A stretch of DNA of 64,000 bases from Closterium sp. NIES-65. Its lineage: Eukaryota > Streptophyta > Zygnematophyceae > Desmidiales > Closteriaceae. The translations under genes were made by a program, and so were the position numbers. The stretch is taken from positions 2,046,001-2,110,000 of the forward strand of contig CANXME010002067.1 in the NCBI GenBank assembly GCA_948144175.1. The letters run 5' to 3'. Below, piece by piece: positions 21,366-33,671 of the stretch. How positions within the stretch are numbered: the first letter of the stretch is position 1; each line of letters begins with the position of its first letter. A model generated the notes under the pieces. It did not search any database. It worked only from the letters and a program-made list of their open reading frames with translations, and was not told the DNA's origin.

Positions 21366-24162
21366 TCAGTCAGCCATGAGTCAGTCAGTCAGCCATGAGT
21401 CAGTCAGTCAGCCATGAGTCAGTCAGTCAGCCATGGGTCAGTCAGTCAGCCATGAGTCAGTCAGTCAGCCATGGGTCAGTCAGTCAGCCATGAGTCAGTC
21501 AGTCAGCCATCGTTCAGTCAGTCATCTATGGTTCAGTCAGTCAGCCATGGGTCAGTCAGTCAGCCATGGGTCAGTCAGTCAGCCATGGGTCAGTCAGTCA
21601 ACCATGGGTCAGTCAGTCAGCCATGGTTCAGTCAGTCAGCCATGGATCAGTCAGTCAGCCATGATTCAGTCAGTCAGCCATGGGTAGGTCACTCAGCTAT
21701 GGTAGAGTTGAGCATGTGACCCGACCCGACCCGATTTGGCCGGGCCATTCGGGCCCTCGGGTCGGGTCGGGTCGGGCCGATCTCGGGCCAGGTTCCTGAA
21801 ACAGCTGGCCCGACCCGGGCCTAAGGACTCGGGTCATTCGGGCCCTCAGGACGGGTCGGGCCGGGTCGGGCCAGGCTGACCCGCCCCTTTAGGAGGAGGG
21901 TGGGGGAAAAAAACATGACTTGTACATTTCCTCTGTTATACGTGTTATCAGTATATTTTTATAATACGCTGTTTTACTTGCTAAAAGCGTCTAGTACAGC
22001 GGTTGTGTCACGGATGCAGCGGGGTAGAAGGAAAATAGAGGTTGCAGTTGTTTCTTGGTGGTCCCTAAACTGCTCTAGTGATGAGGGCGAAATGGACTAT
22101 ACTTCACCAGAATCGTCCATATTGACGAGTGAATTGAAGTTGTAACTATTTGTAATGTTAACTAAGCTCTGTGGTAGGTTAAGGACAGCTAAGTACTACC
22201 CTAAGTCGACTAGCGGCTTGTCTGGCGAAATGTAAATCGACGGGGAAGAAATCCCCGCGATTTACATTTGTGTTACGGTTTCGGCCCTAACACTGTCGAA
22301 ATCGGGTCGCGCTCCAGACCCGACCCGATTTCGTCAATTTTGACCCGAAATCGAGTCGGGTCAAGCCCGACCCGAGACCCGGCCCGGCCCGGCCCGAAAT
22401 GGGCTCTCGGGTCGGGTCTCTGTCCGGGTCGGGTCGGGTCGGCCCGTACGGGGCAAGGTTTCGAAATCCTTGGCCCGACCCGGGGAAAAACTCGGGTCGG
22501 GTCGGGTCAGCCCGACCCAAGCGGGGCACCTGCTCAACTCTAAGCTATGGGTTAGTTAGTCAGCCACAGTTCATTCAGTCAGCCATGGGTCATTCAGTCA
22601 GCCATGGGTAAGTCAGTCAGCCATGGGTCAGTCAGTCAGCCATGAGTCAGTCAGTCAGCCATGGGTAAGTCAGTCAGCCATGGGTCAGTTAGTCAGCCAC
22701 AGTTCATTCAGTCAGCCATGGGTCAGTCAATCAGCCATGGGTCAGTCAGTCAGCCATGGTTCAGTCAGTCAGCCATGGGTCAGTCAGTCAGCCATGGGTC
22801 AAACAGTCAGCCATGAGTCAGTCAGTCAGCCATGGGTCAGTCAGTCAGCCATGGTTCAGTCAGTCAGCCATGGTTCAGTCAGTCAGCCATGGTTCAGTCA
22901 GTCAGCCATGGGACAGTTAGTCAGCCACAGTTCATTCAGTCAGCCATGGGTCAGTCAGTCAGCCATGGGTCAGTCAGTCAGCCATGAGTCAGTTAGTCAG
23001 CCATGGGCAAGCCAGTCAGCCATGGGTCAGTTAGTCAGCCACAGTTCATTCAGTCAGCCATGGGTCAGTCAGTCAGCCATGGGTCAGTCAGTCAGCCATG
23101 AGTCAGTCAGTCTTCCATGGGTCAGTCAGTCAGCCATGGGTCAGTCAGTCAGCCATGGGTCAGTCAGTCAGCCATGGGTCACACAGTGAGCCATGAGTCA
23201 GTTAGTCAGCCACAGTTCATTCAGTCAGCCATGGGTCAGTCAGTCAGCCATGAGTCAGTCAGTCAGCCATGGGTAAGTCAGTCAGCCATGGGTAAGTCAG
23301 TCAGTTATTGGACAGTTAGTCAGCCACAGTTCATTCAGTCAACCATGGGTCAGTCGGTCAGCCATGGTTCAGTCAGTCAGCCATGGGTCAGTCAGTCAGC
23401 CATGGGTCAGTCAGTCAGCCATGAGTCCGTCAGTCAGCCATGGGGAAGCCAGTCAGCCATGGGTCAGTTAGTCAGCCACAGTTCATTCAGTCAGCCATGG
23501 GTCAGCCAGTCAGCCATGGGTCAGTCAGTCAGCCATGAGTCAGTCAGTCAGCCATGGGTCATTCAGTCAGCCATGGGTGAGTCTGTCAGCCATTGTTCAA
23601 TCAGTCAGCCATGGGTCAGTCAGTCAGCCATGGGTCAGACAGTGAGCCATGAGTCAGTCAGTCAGCCATGGTTCAGTCAGTCAGCCATGGGTCAGTCAGT
23701 CAGGCATTGTTCAGCCGGTCAGCCATGGGTAAGTCAGTCAGCTATGGGTCAGTTAGTCAGCCACAGTTCATTCAGTCAGCCATGGGTCAGTCAGTCAGCC
23801 ACGGGTCAGTCAGTCAGCCATGGTTCAGTCAGTCAGCCATGGGTCAGTCAGTCAGCCATGGGACAGTTAGTCAGGCACAGTTCATTCACTCAGCCATGGG
23901 TCAGTCAGTCAGCCATGGGTCAGTCAGTCAGCCATGGTTCAGCCAGTCAGCCATGGGTCAGTCAGTCAGCCATGGGTCAGAAAGTCAGCCATGGGTTAGT
24001 CATTCAGCCATTGATCTGTCAATCAGCCTTGGGTCTGTAAGTCAGCCATGGGCGTCAATCAGCAATGGGTCAGTTAGTCAGCCATGGGTCAGCTATTCAG
24101 CCATGGGTCAGTTAGTCAGCCTTGGGTCAGTCAGTCAGCCATGGGTCGATGAGTCAGCCATG
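21366..24162. repeat. 19-bp minisatellite, split by a hAT element
   Basis: About 100 copies of the 19-bp unit CATGGGTCAGTCAGTCAGC occupy 21366-21702 and 22543-24162. Point variants (GAGTC, GTTCA, CACAGTTCATT) recur in a higher-order pattern of several units. As 19 is not a multiple of three and the unit lacks plus-strand stops, long open frames with a 19-residue period arise. I regard them as artefacts. Confidence 0.95.
21703..22542. mobile_element. Non-autonomous hAT element, 840 bp
   Basis: Perfect 12-bp terminal inverted repeats TAGAGTTGAGCA (21703-21714, 22531-22542) and an 8-bp target duplication AGCTATGG (21695-21702, 22543-22550), both hAT hallmarks. Subterminal regions are dense in GGGTCGG and its complement. 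An internal hairpin (AAATGTAAATCG and complement, about 22228-22270) resembles one in the autonomous copy at 35437. It is inserted in the 19-bp minisatellite. No transposase is encoded. Confidence 0.93.
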
Positions 24163-25150
24163 GGATTGATGAAGTATCTGTGCTCTCCGCACTGCCCATC
24201 ATTGTGTTTACAAGTCATATCACACTTTCAAAACGTCGTGCTGAGATCCGCTTTCCTTTTTCTCTCTCAGCAGACAGCAATGTGAGCCTCCTCTTCCCCT
24301 CTCACCACACCCGCCCCCTCCCCAACCCCGGCCCCCACTCTCCCCCCTCTTCCTACCGCCTCTTACCCAACCCAGTTCACTTTCCCCTTTCCTTCTAGTA
24401 TGCACGTATTTGTGTATAATTATATCCTTCCTTCATTTGTTACTTTATGAACTCGTCTGACCCTATCATTCTTCAGGTCGACCCACTAGTCCATCTCCCG
24501 CTCTCCTATTTTTGAACCCGGGTCTTATTGCTGGGAAGTTATGGTATTACTCTCCCCAATCTCACTCAAAATCCCCTAATACTCACGCTTCTTTCGCCAA
24601 AGTCTCATTCCTATCATGAGGCTCTTCCCCTACCGCATTTGACATGACATTGCAAATGAAAGGGCTGTGAAGGGATCAAAACCTTCGTTTCACACGTGTA
24701 ACAGATGACAGGGCATTGAACAAGTAGACATGTCCAGATGCACAGATTAGCGGGAGAATGTGATCTTTGCAGGTTAGGTATGTTGGATGAAAAATAAAGG
24801 TGCTATATCATATCGTGCAGACTTGGAAGTCGATTGTACGATCCAGATGTTTGTTGCTGCCACATAAAAGGCTTGTTACTTCCATATAAAGATCCCTTTA
24901 AAATATGGATTGAGCCATTTGAAAAAGTGTCAGTTATCATGCATGCCGATGGACAAGCCAAAGCCATCGTTGCTGTCCTAGTGTACGTAGCCCAATTTTC
25001 GCATTCCATGCAATGGATCACCAGAGGTGCTACCAGTATCCCTTCCTAACACTATCACCAGGATATATTTGCCTTGTATATGGTTTCAAATGGCACAAGT
25101 TGTTGGTACCAAACGCGCTAGGTAAACCTGTAAGGTGCATGTGAAAACAG
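24163..25150. other. 3' flank of the receptor kinase gene
   Basis: No coding signal. C-rich to about 24400, then ordinary sequence. It probably holds 3' UTR and intergenic DNA of the minus-strand kinase gene. Confidence 0.4.
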
Positions 25151-25156
25151 ACTTTA

Positions 25157-28100
25157 TTACGTGGAAGAGACACTTGGCATGCCCTCGCGCTCCGCACGGG
25201 CCATTTCAGCAGTGAAGCTGGAGGAGCCAATGGAGCTCCCAAGCTCCATGTCTGTGCGAGATTTGGCCTCACCCACGTGGCTCTCATGTGCTCCGATTGC
25301 CTCCTCCTTCAACTTCACCAGCTCTCCCAGCACTTGATTCATGGAGGGGCGGGAGGCTGCAGGCATGGTGGTGCAGGAGAGGGCAAGGCGAGCCCAGCGC
25401 AGCACCAAGTCATCTGGTGCGTCCAAGTAGGGGTCCTTGAACACTGCCACGGCAACCGACTCCACAAACTGGGAGATCTAATGGGGCAAAAGGGAACAAA
25501 TGCAAGTGGACATATATGGTTGGCTGTTCATTGCACTTCATGCTTATGAATGGAGGATCAAGCACTGGTCGTGCAATTATTGCATAACAAATTCAGGCAG
25601 TAAGTCAGTACCAGGCAGCTGTGGCTCACCCATTGCTTGAGGCTGATCTGGCTGGTCCCGCTCACATGCACGGCCTTACGTGCCGATATGACAACAAGCA
25701 TCACCACACCAAAGCTGTTAACACCACACCAGCAAAAGGGACAGGGGACCATAATGAAGATTATTGTAGACATGTGAACCAAGCATTTTATGCGCGACCT
25801 ACATCACAACGGAGAAGGTGAAATATGTCTCTTTCCTCACAACTGCTGGTGGAGTGTCCCTTTGACTTCAAAAAAAAAAAAAACAGGATTTACATATGCT
25901 AGTGTTCGCAACACTTGAGTGGAAGCCACAGATGATTTTCTATTCAACTCAAAAGAAATATCTTTGCCCTCTCACCTGTACACGTCTGCTGCTGGAGTGG
26001 CCTTGTGGGACTTGTAGTAGGCAGGGTCCACATAGCCCGGTGTTCCCATCACTCGAGTGGCAGCCACAGACGTGCCCATAGCCGTGCCTCCAGTGAGTTT
26101 CACCAGCCCAAAGTCTGCAATCTTGGCCTGAACAACAGCTCAATTGAATGCAGATTTGACAGACTGAATATCACAAATTGCTTTCAACGAGTCAAAGCCT
26201 GCTAGGCAAAAGAAAACAAAATGTCAGGTTGGTGACTGGGCAAACAGAATGAAAGCAGAAACTAGGGTTACACGTACATGCATTTTTGCATCAAGCAGTA
26301 TGTTGGCGGGCTTGATGTCGCGATGCACAATGCCGAAGTCATGAAGGTAATGCAACCCCTTTGCCACTCCAATCAGGACATCCAGTCGTTGCAACAGAGA
26401 AAGATGGCTTTGAGCTCCTTAAAAGGGGTATGTGAAGAAGTGATTCCAGTGGGAATGCTATTTAATTGCCTGTCCCCAACAAATAGACCTAGTATTCTGA
26501 AAAAGGATTTGGAAGTCATGGCACAAGGTACGCTGCACAAAACATGGGCAAATCGAGCATTCCCATTTTTTAAACCCACGTCACACACAGAAACATCCAT
26601 ATTAAACATGTTGAATTAACATTACCTGCTCCAATCCAGCTCTCCAAGTCCCGGTTCGCCATGAACTCATACACGAGCACCTGCTCAATCTGGCCCGTGC
26701 TGGAATCATAGTGCACACAGAAGCCCAACAGCCGCACCAGGTTGGGGTGGTGCTTGCTGGCCATCTCCTTCACCTGCGAGACGAGATAGGGAAAACGAAA
26801 ACTGTGAGGGCAAGAGGACGAGAGTGTGTAGATTATGTGTGTATGCATGCGTATACGAGAATGGTAAACTAATAATATCTGAATGAGTGAAAAACAGAAT
26901 TCTCATGGGGAAACAAAGTGAACATCACAGCAAAATCCTAGTGCTTGTTGGCCAATTCTTCACCTACCAGATGAGAGAGGAAAAATGACAAGGGAGAGGG
27001 CAAGAGGAAACCGTTTGTCTGTGTCTCAACAAGTGTGTGTGGGCGTGTGTATGTATGCATCTGTCTGTGTGTGCATGTGCGGACGTCGCAGAATGTATGT
27101 GTGTCCCTGTTTGTGTGTGTGTCGGCAAACAAAGATTGTCCAATAACATCATTGCATCGTGATTCATGGTGTGAGGCCAGAAGGATCATCAGCACCCGTC
27201 TGGTACCTCAGTAAGGAAGTCACTGGAGAGGACTCTAGATCGCTTCACAGCCCACATCTCATTGGGGTCATGCACTGACACGCCCTTGTACACATCTCCA
27301 AAGCTGCCGCTGCCAATCCTGTTCCCCTCTGCCCAATCACCCGTTGCGCTTGCGAGCTCTTCCAGAGTGAACTTCTGGCACACATGTGGCTTCACTGCCT
27401 CCATCTCCACCACCACGTCTCTCTGCTTCTCCCGTGCTGCTGCTCCTGCTGCTACGACCACTGCTTCTGCTGCTGCTGCAGCTGCTGCTTCTGGGTCCCT
27501 CTCCTCTTCTGTGGATGCTGAGTTTGGAAAATCAGGTTCTGAGCCTAGGAGGGGTTGTGAAGCAGGAGATATCGTATATACGAGGAATCAAAAGTGGAAA
27601 AAAGCCCGGAGACGGATGATGCTGGTTTTGGAACAGCGTGGACTGAAAAGGTCCTACCTTGGAGTGCACTTCTTTCAGCCAAATTCTTGCCATCCACATC
27701 TTTGCCTCCTGCTGCCCCTCTGGCGTGGTATCGTTTGCACATCAGCCAGCTAAGCAGTAGAAGCCCTAGGATAGCCACAGCACCAGCAGCAGCAATTCCA
27801 GCTATGGCTCCGTTAGATAAACCTCCTTCAGGCTGAGGCTGACTAGGAGTTGACTTGGGAGGAGGTGGGGAGGTTGTGGGCACTAGCGATGGGGAGGGTG
27901 TTAGCACTGGTGATGGGAGGTACATTTAAGGAGTGGGAAGATGGAGATAGGGAACATAAAAGGCAATCAGAAATGGGAATGACGGTGGGTCGATGAAAGG
28001 GGATGTAGGATCAAGCACATTTTGCACAGAGAGAGGAAGCAAAGAAGGCATTGAAAAGTTGAAACAGTTATACTTCCGTATTTCCTGTATAAACTGCGGA

Positions 28101-28845
28101 TGCCTGACACTGCAGAAGATTGTCCTATAGATGGCAATGCAGTTTTCATGCACTCAACGATAACAAAAGCAAAGTTAGGAAGGAACTATAAATTGCAGCC
28201 ACCTGCATAAGAGATTGCATTTCACCTGGTTGTGGCTTGTCACATGTGGTACAAAAGGAGTCACACTGCTCGCAAAAACTACTGAAAATGGACTGTGGAA
28301 CCACACAGCTGCTGTAGTTAAGAGGGCATGTGATTGCAGTCCCATCTGTGAACCTGCATGTGCACATGAAGGGTTGTCAAACAATGAACCACAAACTGGT
28401 TCCAGTTCTAAGGGAGATGCTATGGGGTTGCTATTGGAGAGGTATGGAGACACGATGCAATATCCTACCACGTCAAGATGTTTTTTCAGGTTAAAATACT
28501 GGTAAAACATACATATGTTTGTCGGCTAGAGAAAATGGGCTGACATGGACCAGCCTGGTTCGATAGCTGTCAGCTCGGTGAGGACTGGGCCGGGCCATTC
28601 CAAGTCTGGCCTTTGGCACCTTGTTTTCTTTCTACCTGGGGCTACAATAAAACTTGGGCTGCCTTACACCATTTGAACACCTACCTAGGTACCCTGTACT
28701 CCTCCACTGTGTGAGACGCTTAAGGCCTAGAATGGTAGGAAGTACAGCATTTATATACGCGAAGATGTCTTACAAGTTATAAGGACGAGTGATACGGCCC
28801 ATTGTTGGAGGGATCTGGCCAGAAAGGTTGTTCTGACTGACATCA
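25157..28845 (-). CDS. LRR receptor-like protein kinase, 3' exons (LRR to kinase C-terminus)
   Basis: Exons (minus, 5' to 3'): 28774-28845, 28226-28353, 27658-27906, 27207-27517, 26626-26773, 26278-26417, 25976-26127, 25630-25714, 25157-25477. All have GT-AG borders and consistent phases. In order: one LRR (motif [12 protein letters not shown]), a Cys-rich juxtamembrane exon (eight Cys), a Pro-rich stretch, a transmembrane helix ([19 protein letters not shown]), then the kinase: [11 protein letters not shown] loop, AVKRS lysine, [32 protein letters not shown], and SRPSM near the end. All catalytic motifs are present, so an active Ser/Thr kinase at the plasma membrane is expected. TAA is at 25157-25159 with AATAAA overlapping it. 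Further LRR exons lie far upstream; the signal peptide is not seen. Ligand unknown. Confidence 0.85.
26936..26966 (-). pseudogene. Remnant of a duplicated kinase exon start
   Basis: The minus strand repeats the acceptor and first codons of exon 26626-26773 (GTGAAGGAGATGGCCAGCAA) as GTGAAGAATTGGCCAACAA, then stops. It is a short, broken duplicate in the intron just upstream of the real exon. Confidence 0.6.
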
Positions 28846-29404
28846 CTGCAATGAAAACGACAGATAGTAGACGCCCAAGCCAAAGCATTGCTATCAAGAT
28901 TTCTGATGGTGCATACAACCAGAGGATTCACAACAGAGATGAAGACACAAAGAACGAACCAAAAGGTGGTAGAAGAAAGGAGACATTTGGAGACGGAGAT
29001 AAAAAAGATATGCATGATATGTCGACTTATGATTATGGCAGGAGCCGCGCATCCTATCGCGCTTTGATAAACGCTTATTGAACGCAACTACAAAATATAA
29101 TCCCAGTGGACTAAACGGATTGTGAAGGCTCGGGATTCCCAGCTCCTCCTACTCTGATCCCTAGCAAGACTGCACATCGTCCTCCTGTGAAAATTTCTGT
29201 GCCGTAGGCAGCAGGTTGTCCCAAACAAGGCTTCCAGCATCTACAATTACCACAGCTGCTCGAACAACTTGCCATGAGGCTGGCAGGGGAGTGGTTGACA
29301 ACAGACCTTGGTGACAGCTGTATAGGGGTTGGAAAGCTTTGACCTGTTATGACAATGTCAGATACCTGCCGCCGTTGCTGTGTGGACCTGGCAGATGGTG
29401 ATTA

Positions 29405-29620
29405 GCACCTTCTGCAGCAGCATGCCTCGCGTCCAGCACCGGCAGGTCAGCCATGAGGGGTGCCTTGCAATAGAGGTGGCTTAACGGACGTTCAGGCACT
29501 CACCAGGGGCAGACTAGCACCTTCTGTAGTAGCATGCCTCGCATCCAGCACCAGCAGGTCAGCCGCAAGGGGCGTGCCTTCTATTACACGCTGACCTGCT
29601 GGTGCTGGCGAGGCACGCTG
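29405..29620. repeat. Direct repeat with hairpin
   Basis: A block of about 65 bp (GCACCTTCTGCAGCAGCATG...) at 29405-29470 recurs at 29517-29582. The second copy's CAGCACCAGCAGGTCAGC is followed by its inverted complement GCTGACCTGCTGGTGCTG at about 29589, forming a strong potential hairpin. It lies in intronic sequence between LRR exons. Confidence 0.75.
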
Positions 29621-30319
29621 CTGTGAACTGCCATATTCGCTCGTCCTGTGACCGGTTTATGTATGACAGATGAATCTGGACCAATCATCTGCCCACTTGT
29701 CTCATCTGCTAGTCAGCTCATTATAAACTGAAACGACCAAGCTTGGCTGGAACTTATGTGTTCATCCCTGCTCTTAGCTCGTCGGAGTTCCACACAAGGC
29801 CATATACATTTTCAATGGAGGCAAATGCTGATGAGAGACGATCACGCTGGCAAGACAGGGCTTGCATGAGTGCATCACACATGATTACTGGGCCGAACCA
29901 GGGCTGGCCTGGTCGAGTCAGCCTCTTAGCGATACACCCCAGACTAGCATTATTGCACGTCCAGCTTATTTGTCTTGGTCTGGCATTCATTAACGATTGG
30001 ACGAGGGTCAGATTGCTGCAGGAATCTTATGCACTATGACTAGTGTCTTGGTCCAAGACGGATGTGCTCCATACCATGTCCACACAGATGAGGCCAGCAA
30101 ATCGGCAGCTTCTCTTGGAACAGTGGGCGACGCGAGCTCGTTTCCTTATTGCAGAACTCCGGCAGGCTTGCTGTGAAACCGACCCATCAGCCTGGCTTGG
30201 TTCCGCACCCGTGCGCATGCCTAGCATGTATGTTCAATATTGAAACAAGTTGACCGTCAACATTTATTTGTCCACCTCTCCCAGGCCACCTAGGCTTTCA
30301 TGCATACTCCCATGCTCAC

Positions 30320-30391
30320 AATTCAGTGAGGTTTCTCATGTTGCCAATGGTGGATGGAAGGGACCCACTCAGAGAGTTGGAGTCAAGATGT
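30320..30391 (-). CDS. LRR exon, 72 nt
   Basis: Exactly 72 nt between acceptor CATCAG and donor GTGAGC, phase 2-2. It encodes one 24-residue plant-type repeat (HLDSNSLSGSLPSTIGNM). Single-repeat exons of this size and phase are typical of plant LRR receptor kinases. Same strand as the kinase exons at 25-28 kb. Confidence 0.82.
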
Positions 30392-30774
30392 CTGATGATA
30401 CAAGAGAAAAAAAAAATACACTGAGTACTCACGAGGAAACATACTATTATTCATAGACACATGATTAGGGCTGGATATGTGGTTAAAATATGCAAATGGT
30501 GCCATGAAACTGCTACAAAATAAGAAATGAATTATCTAAATGGTAGGAGAGGGAAGAGTGATTTTGCAGGCAGAGAATGACTGAGGAAAACATGATGAGC
30601 TGAAATATGATTGTCATACAAGTTACCTACTGCAAAAGGCGTATGATTGTGAGCACAACATAAACAAGCCGCTAAACTTTACCATGACTTCAAAGCAAGC
30701 CAGCAGCTTTGGCAAGAAAGATTCTTATTTCGTTGAAAAGGAAAGCTCAGGGCTAGCTTAGGTTTTGACCAATA

Positions 30775-31450
30775 ATGCCCCCGCCCCGGCCGGGTCAGGT
30801 CGGGCTTACCTAGCCAGGTCAGGTCGATCGGATACCTGAATTGGGCTATTCTCTTCGAATAATGCTGACCCGTTGGGTCGGGTCACCCTGACCCGAAATC
30901 GGGTCAAGATACAGAACTCGTAGGCTAGACTGCAATTGGGTTGGCACAAAGGCATGCTTGCTAAACGTAGGAGACGTAGGATAGATAAGGGAAACCTGCA
31001 TCGAGGTTAAAATTCGTACCCCATAGTCTCCACATTTGTGGACAATGTCGTCTCCAACCAGTCCCCCCTCCCATCACCGAACTTCACCAAATTCCATTTT
31101 TTGAATTTGAAGGCTGGACAGTCACAGTCACTCCAATTTCTAGATCAAGTTGATCTCGTGAATCTCCTAGACTCATTCCATCTGCTATACCTAGATTTCG
31201 CTGCAAAATCATGGCAATTCTATTTTTCACGCACAAAAACAGAATATACTCGCAAACCGAGATGAACAGAGAGATGCGTTGCTTTTCTAGGGTATGATTA
31301 CCCGACCCGAGGTCGGGTAACCCTACCAGACCTGTCTCTGGTTCAACATGCGGGGCGGGTCTTGAATCTTCAGCAGGGCGATATTTGACCCGTCGACCTG
31401 ACTTGAACCCGCCTCGGGTCAACCTGGACGGGACAGGTCAGGACAATGCC
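30775..31450. mobile_element. Decayed hAT-like copies (GGGTCGG-rich)
   Basis: Two blocks, 30775-30910 and 31296-31450, carry diverged GGGTCGG/CCCGACC subterminal text. One begins TAGGGTATGATTACCCGACC, resembling the start of the autonomous hAT at 35437. No terminal repeats or target duplication could be paired. Confidence 0.5.
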
Positions 31451-31547
31451 CGTGTCTTTTTTCAATTTCTGTTTCCACTTCTCTCCCACCAAATACTTAC
31501 TCTATCCCTCTCCCTTTCCTTGCATGGAACCCTAAGCGCATCATCAG

Positions 31548-31619
31548 GGATCTATCAACCATCAACCTCAACGGGGTTTTTCTATCCACCATCAGCAACA
31601 TGATCAGCCTTGAATACAT
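31548..31619 (+). pseudogene. LRR exon, inverted copy, 72 nt
   Basis: After CATCAG at 31542-31547, 72 nt on the plus strand encode a recognisable LRR (DLSTINLNGVFLSTISNM) with phase 2-2 borders. The donor is a weak GTCATT and conserved Leu/Pro positions are lost. Both flanks match intron sequence around the minus-strand LRR exon at 52214, so a whole exon-intron module was duplicated and inverted here. Confidence 0.72.
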
Positions 31620-32690
31620 GTCATTGTCTTTGCACGGCTAATTAATTCCTGCAACTACAGCTTGAGCTGGTTCTGGTTTGATTTGGGCATGAACAAGGAG
31701 AGCCAGGCCAGGCCGCTAGGGCCATCGAGGACCGTCAGAGTGGTATTGGGTTAGCTTCACAACAAGGCTATAGGAGGTCCACCACATGGTGTCAGGCACA
31801 AGGCTCCCACAAAGGATCTGGAATACATGGGTGTCACTGGTCCAGCCCGCCACGCACAGTGGTGACTTCCCGGCCACCTCTTTTTTTTGTTCATGTCGAA
31901 CACATTTGTGTTTGGATTGTCCATGCAGCCTGAGCCATGGCATCGCAGATGCCCCCCGACCAATTTATGTCGACAGGACATTCAGTTTGAGCTCATTTTT
32001 GAGCTCAAACTTAGTCGATCTTCTCTCCCACAGTCGGCACCCGGAGCCTCGCAACGAAAATTTTCAAAGCCATTTCAGAGGAATGGTGGCCCCACTTATT
32101 TCATTCTCACCCCGTCAGGACTATCTCTCCGCAAACGATTGGGTCCTGGAGCATGAAGGGATTCATTGGCACGTCCGCGCACTGAAAATTACCTTGGTTT
32201 TGACTGATGGACAAGCTTGCTTCGACATCTACAGGGTAGAACAGGGTAGGAAGGTTTAGCAGGTATCTTGTGGTAGTTGTACCAAGGACTTTCACGCTGT
32301 CATTACCATTCTGGTCGTTAGGGGGTGGATTGCAGGTCCTTTTTCTGGCGGCGCTGCCCTGGGGGCTTGTCACTATCTGCTTGGCAGCTCCCCCTCTCTC
32401 CAAACATCAGGAATTGGCTCTCAATCATTTGGACCGCTGGAACCTCTGCCTGCACTCACCCATCTGGGCGGTGCCTGACCTGCGCCATTCATTCATCTCG
32501 GACCAACTGTCTCGGCACCGTGACGTTCTTTTTTGTCTATACACCAGAGCTCTACCGTACACCTCTCGGTTTCTATATGTTCCTTTGTTTGTCTATTTTC
32601 CCTTGCTGCCCTTGCTGCGAAGACTTACCTTACATGTTTTTTAAGTGCGGCTACGCCCCAGCAGCAGTAGCGGCCCTGCAACGAGTCGCC
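31620..32690. other. Inverted intron module and unassigned sequence
   Basis: 31660-31790 matches the complement of 52020-52120 (for example GGCATGAACAAGGAGAGCC), continuing the inverted LRR module. The rest up to 32690 has no recognisable coding sequence; the long open frame across 32325-33224 runs into LTR-X and is not a gene. Confidence 0.5.
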
Positions 32691-32700
32691 TTCCAGCATC

Positions 32701-33647
32701 TGTCAACGGGAGTTGTGTTGGCCCCGTCTCGCTTGGGCGGAGCCGACCTCGTCGTTGGGTGTGCGGGAGGTGCAGCCGACCTGCAGCAGGTCGAAGGGGC
32801 GGGCTGGTCAACCTACACAGGGCCCACTGCAAAGGCGCCGACTTCGGGAGGGCGCCGAATTCGGGAGGTCGACTTGGGAAGTCCACCTGTGGAGGGCGTC
32901 GACTTGGTGACGCCGACTTGGGGAAGCCGACTTGGGTGGTCGGCTGACGGGTGTGCTGGTCGGCCTGGGGCTGGTCGGCCTGGGGCTGGTCGACCATTTG
33001 CGCGGTCGACCTGGGTGGTCGACAGGCACAAGGAGGAGCTGGTCGACATGGTGGTTGCCCGATCGAACAGGTTACCCGGGCGACGGGTTTTTTGCGGAGG
33101 CACGCGACGGTCGCCTAGGTGTTCGTGTCGAGGCCGACCTCGGTGTGGTATCCCGAGGTCGACATGGCTGATCAGATGCAGTCGTCAGCATGAGGACAAT
33201 CTAGTGTGTGCGCTGTGCATGTGACAAGACACAGCCCGCAAATCATGTGTGCGCACCAACGAAGCGGGTGCACTGCTGTCCTGTGGATGCAACGCTGGGC
33301 AGCCGATTTGCTGCAGTGTTGGCACGCCATCGACTGCAGTGTTGGCGGGTCGCAACTTTGTACTGCTGGAACGCGATTGACCAAGTCGTGTTGGAACGCG
33401 GTCGACCGTGCTACGCTGGCTGTCATCCTGCTTGCATGCTAGCTCTGATGTAGTCAGCGTAGCCAACTTTGTTGCCAGCATTCTGAACCATTGTTCCCAA
33501 CTTTCCTGAGTGAAACTCTTGCCAATTTCCCATGTGAACCAGCAATTAGTGAGAACACAAGGAAACGACTAAGGAACGAATGTAAAGATCACTCCCACCC
33601 TGTGCCTAGCTCGTAGTCTAGCTCCCGTTGAAGTAGTTATCTCCGCA
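32701..33647 (+). mobile_element. Solo LTR-X, 947 bp
   Basis: It starts TGTCAACGGGAG and ends TTATCTCCGCA, with perfect 5-bp target duplication GCATC (32696-32700, 33648-33652). The body is rich in GTCGAC/GGTCGACC text shared with copies at 20270, 35261, 54288, 55683, 59442 and 63585. No internal region remains. Confidence 0.88.
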
Positions 33648-33671
33648 GCATCTTCACGCCCGTGTTGAGAG

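Noticed and set aside
21366..24162. CRISPR array
   Set aside because: Units are contiguous with no spacers, and the genome is eukaryotic.
21433..24285. Long plus-strand open frames with a 19-residue repeat (SQPWVSQSAMGQ)
   Set aside because: They arise from a 19-bp minisatellite lacking stops; all three plus frames are open in parts, no start context or domain, and a transposon interrupts them.
32325..33224. 299-codon open frame
   Set aside because: It runs from unannotated intron sequence into a solo LTR; no domain and no splice logic.
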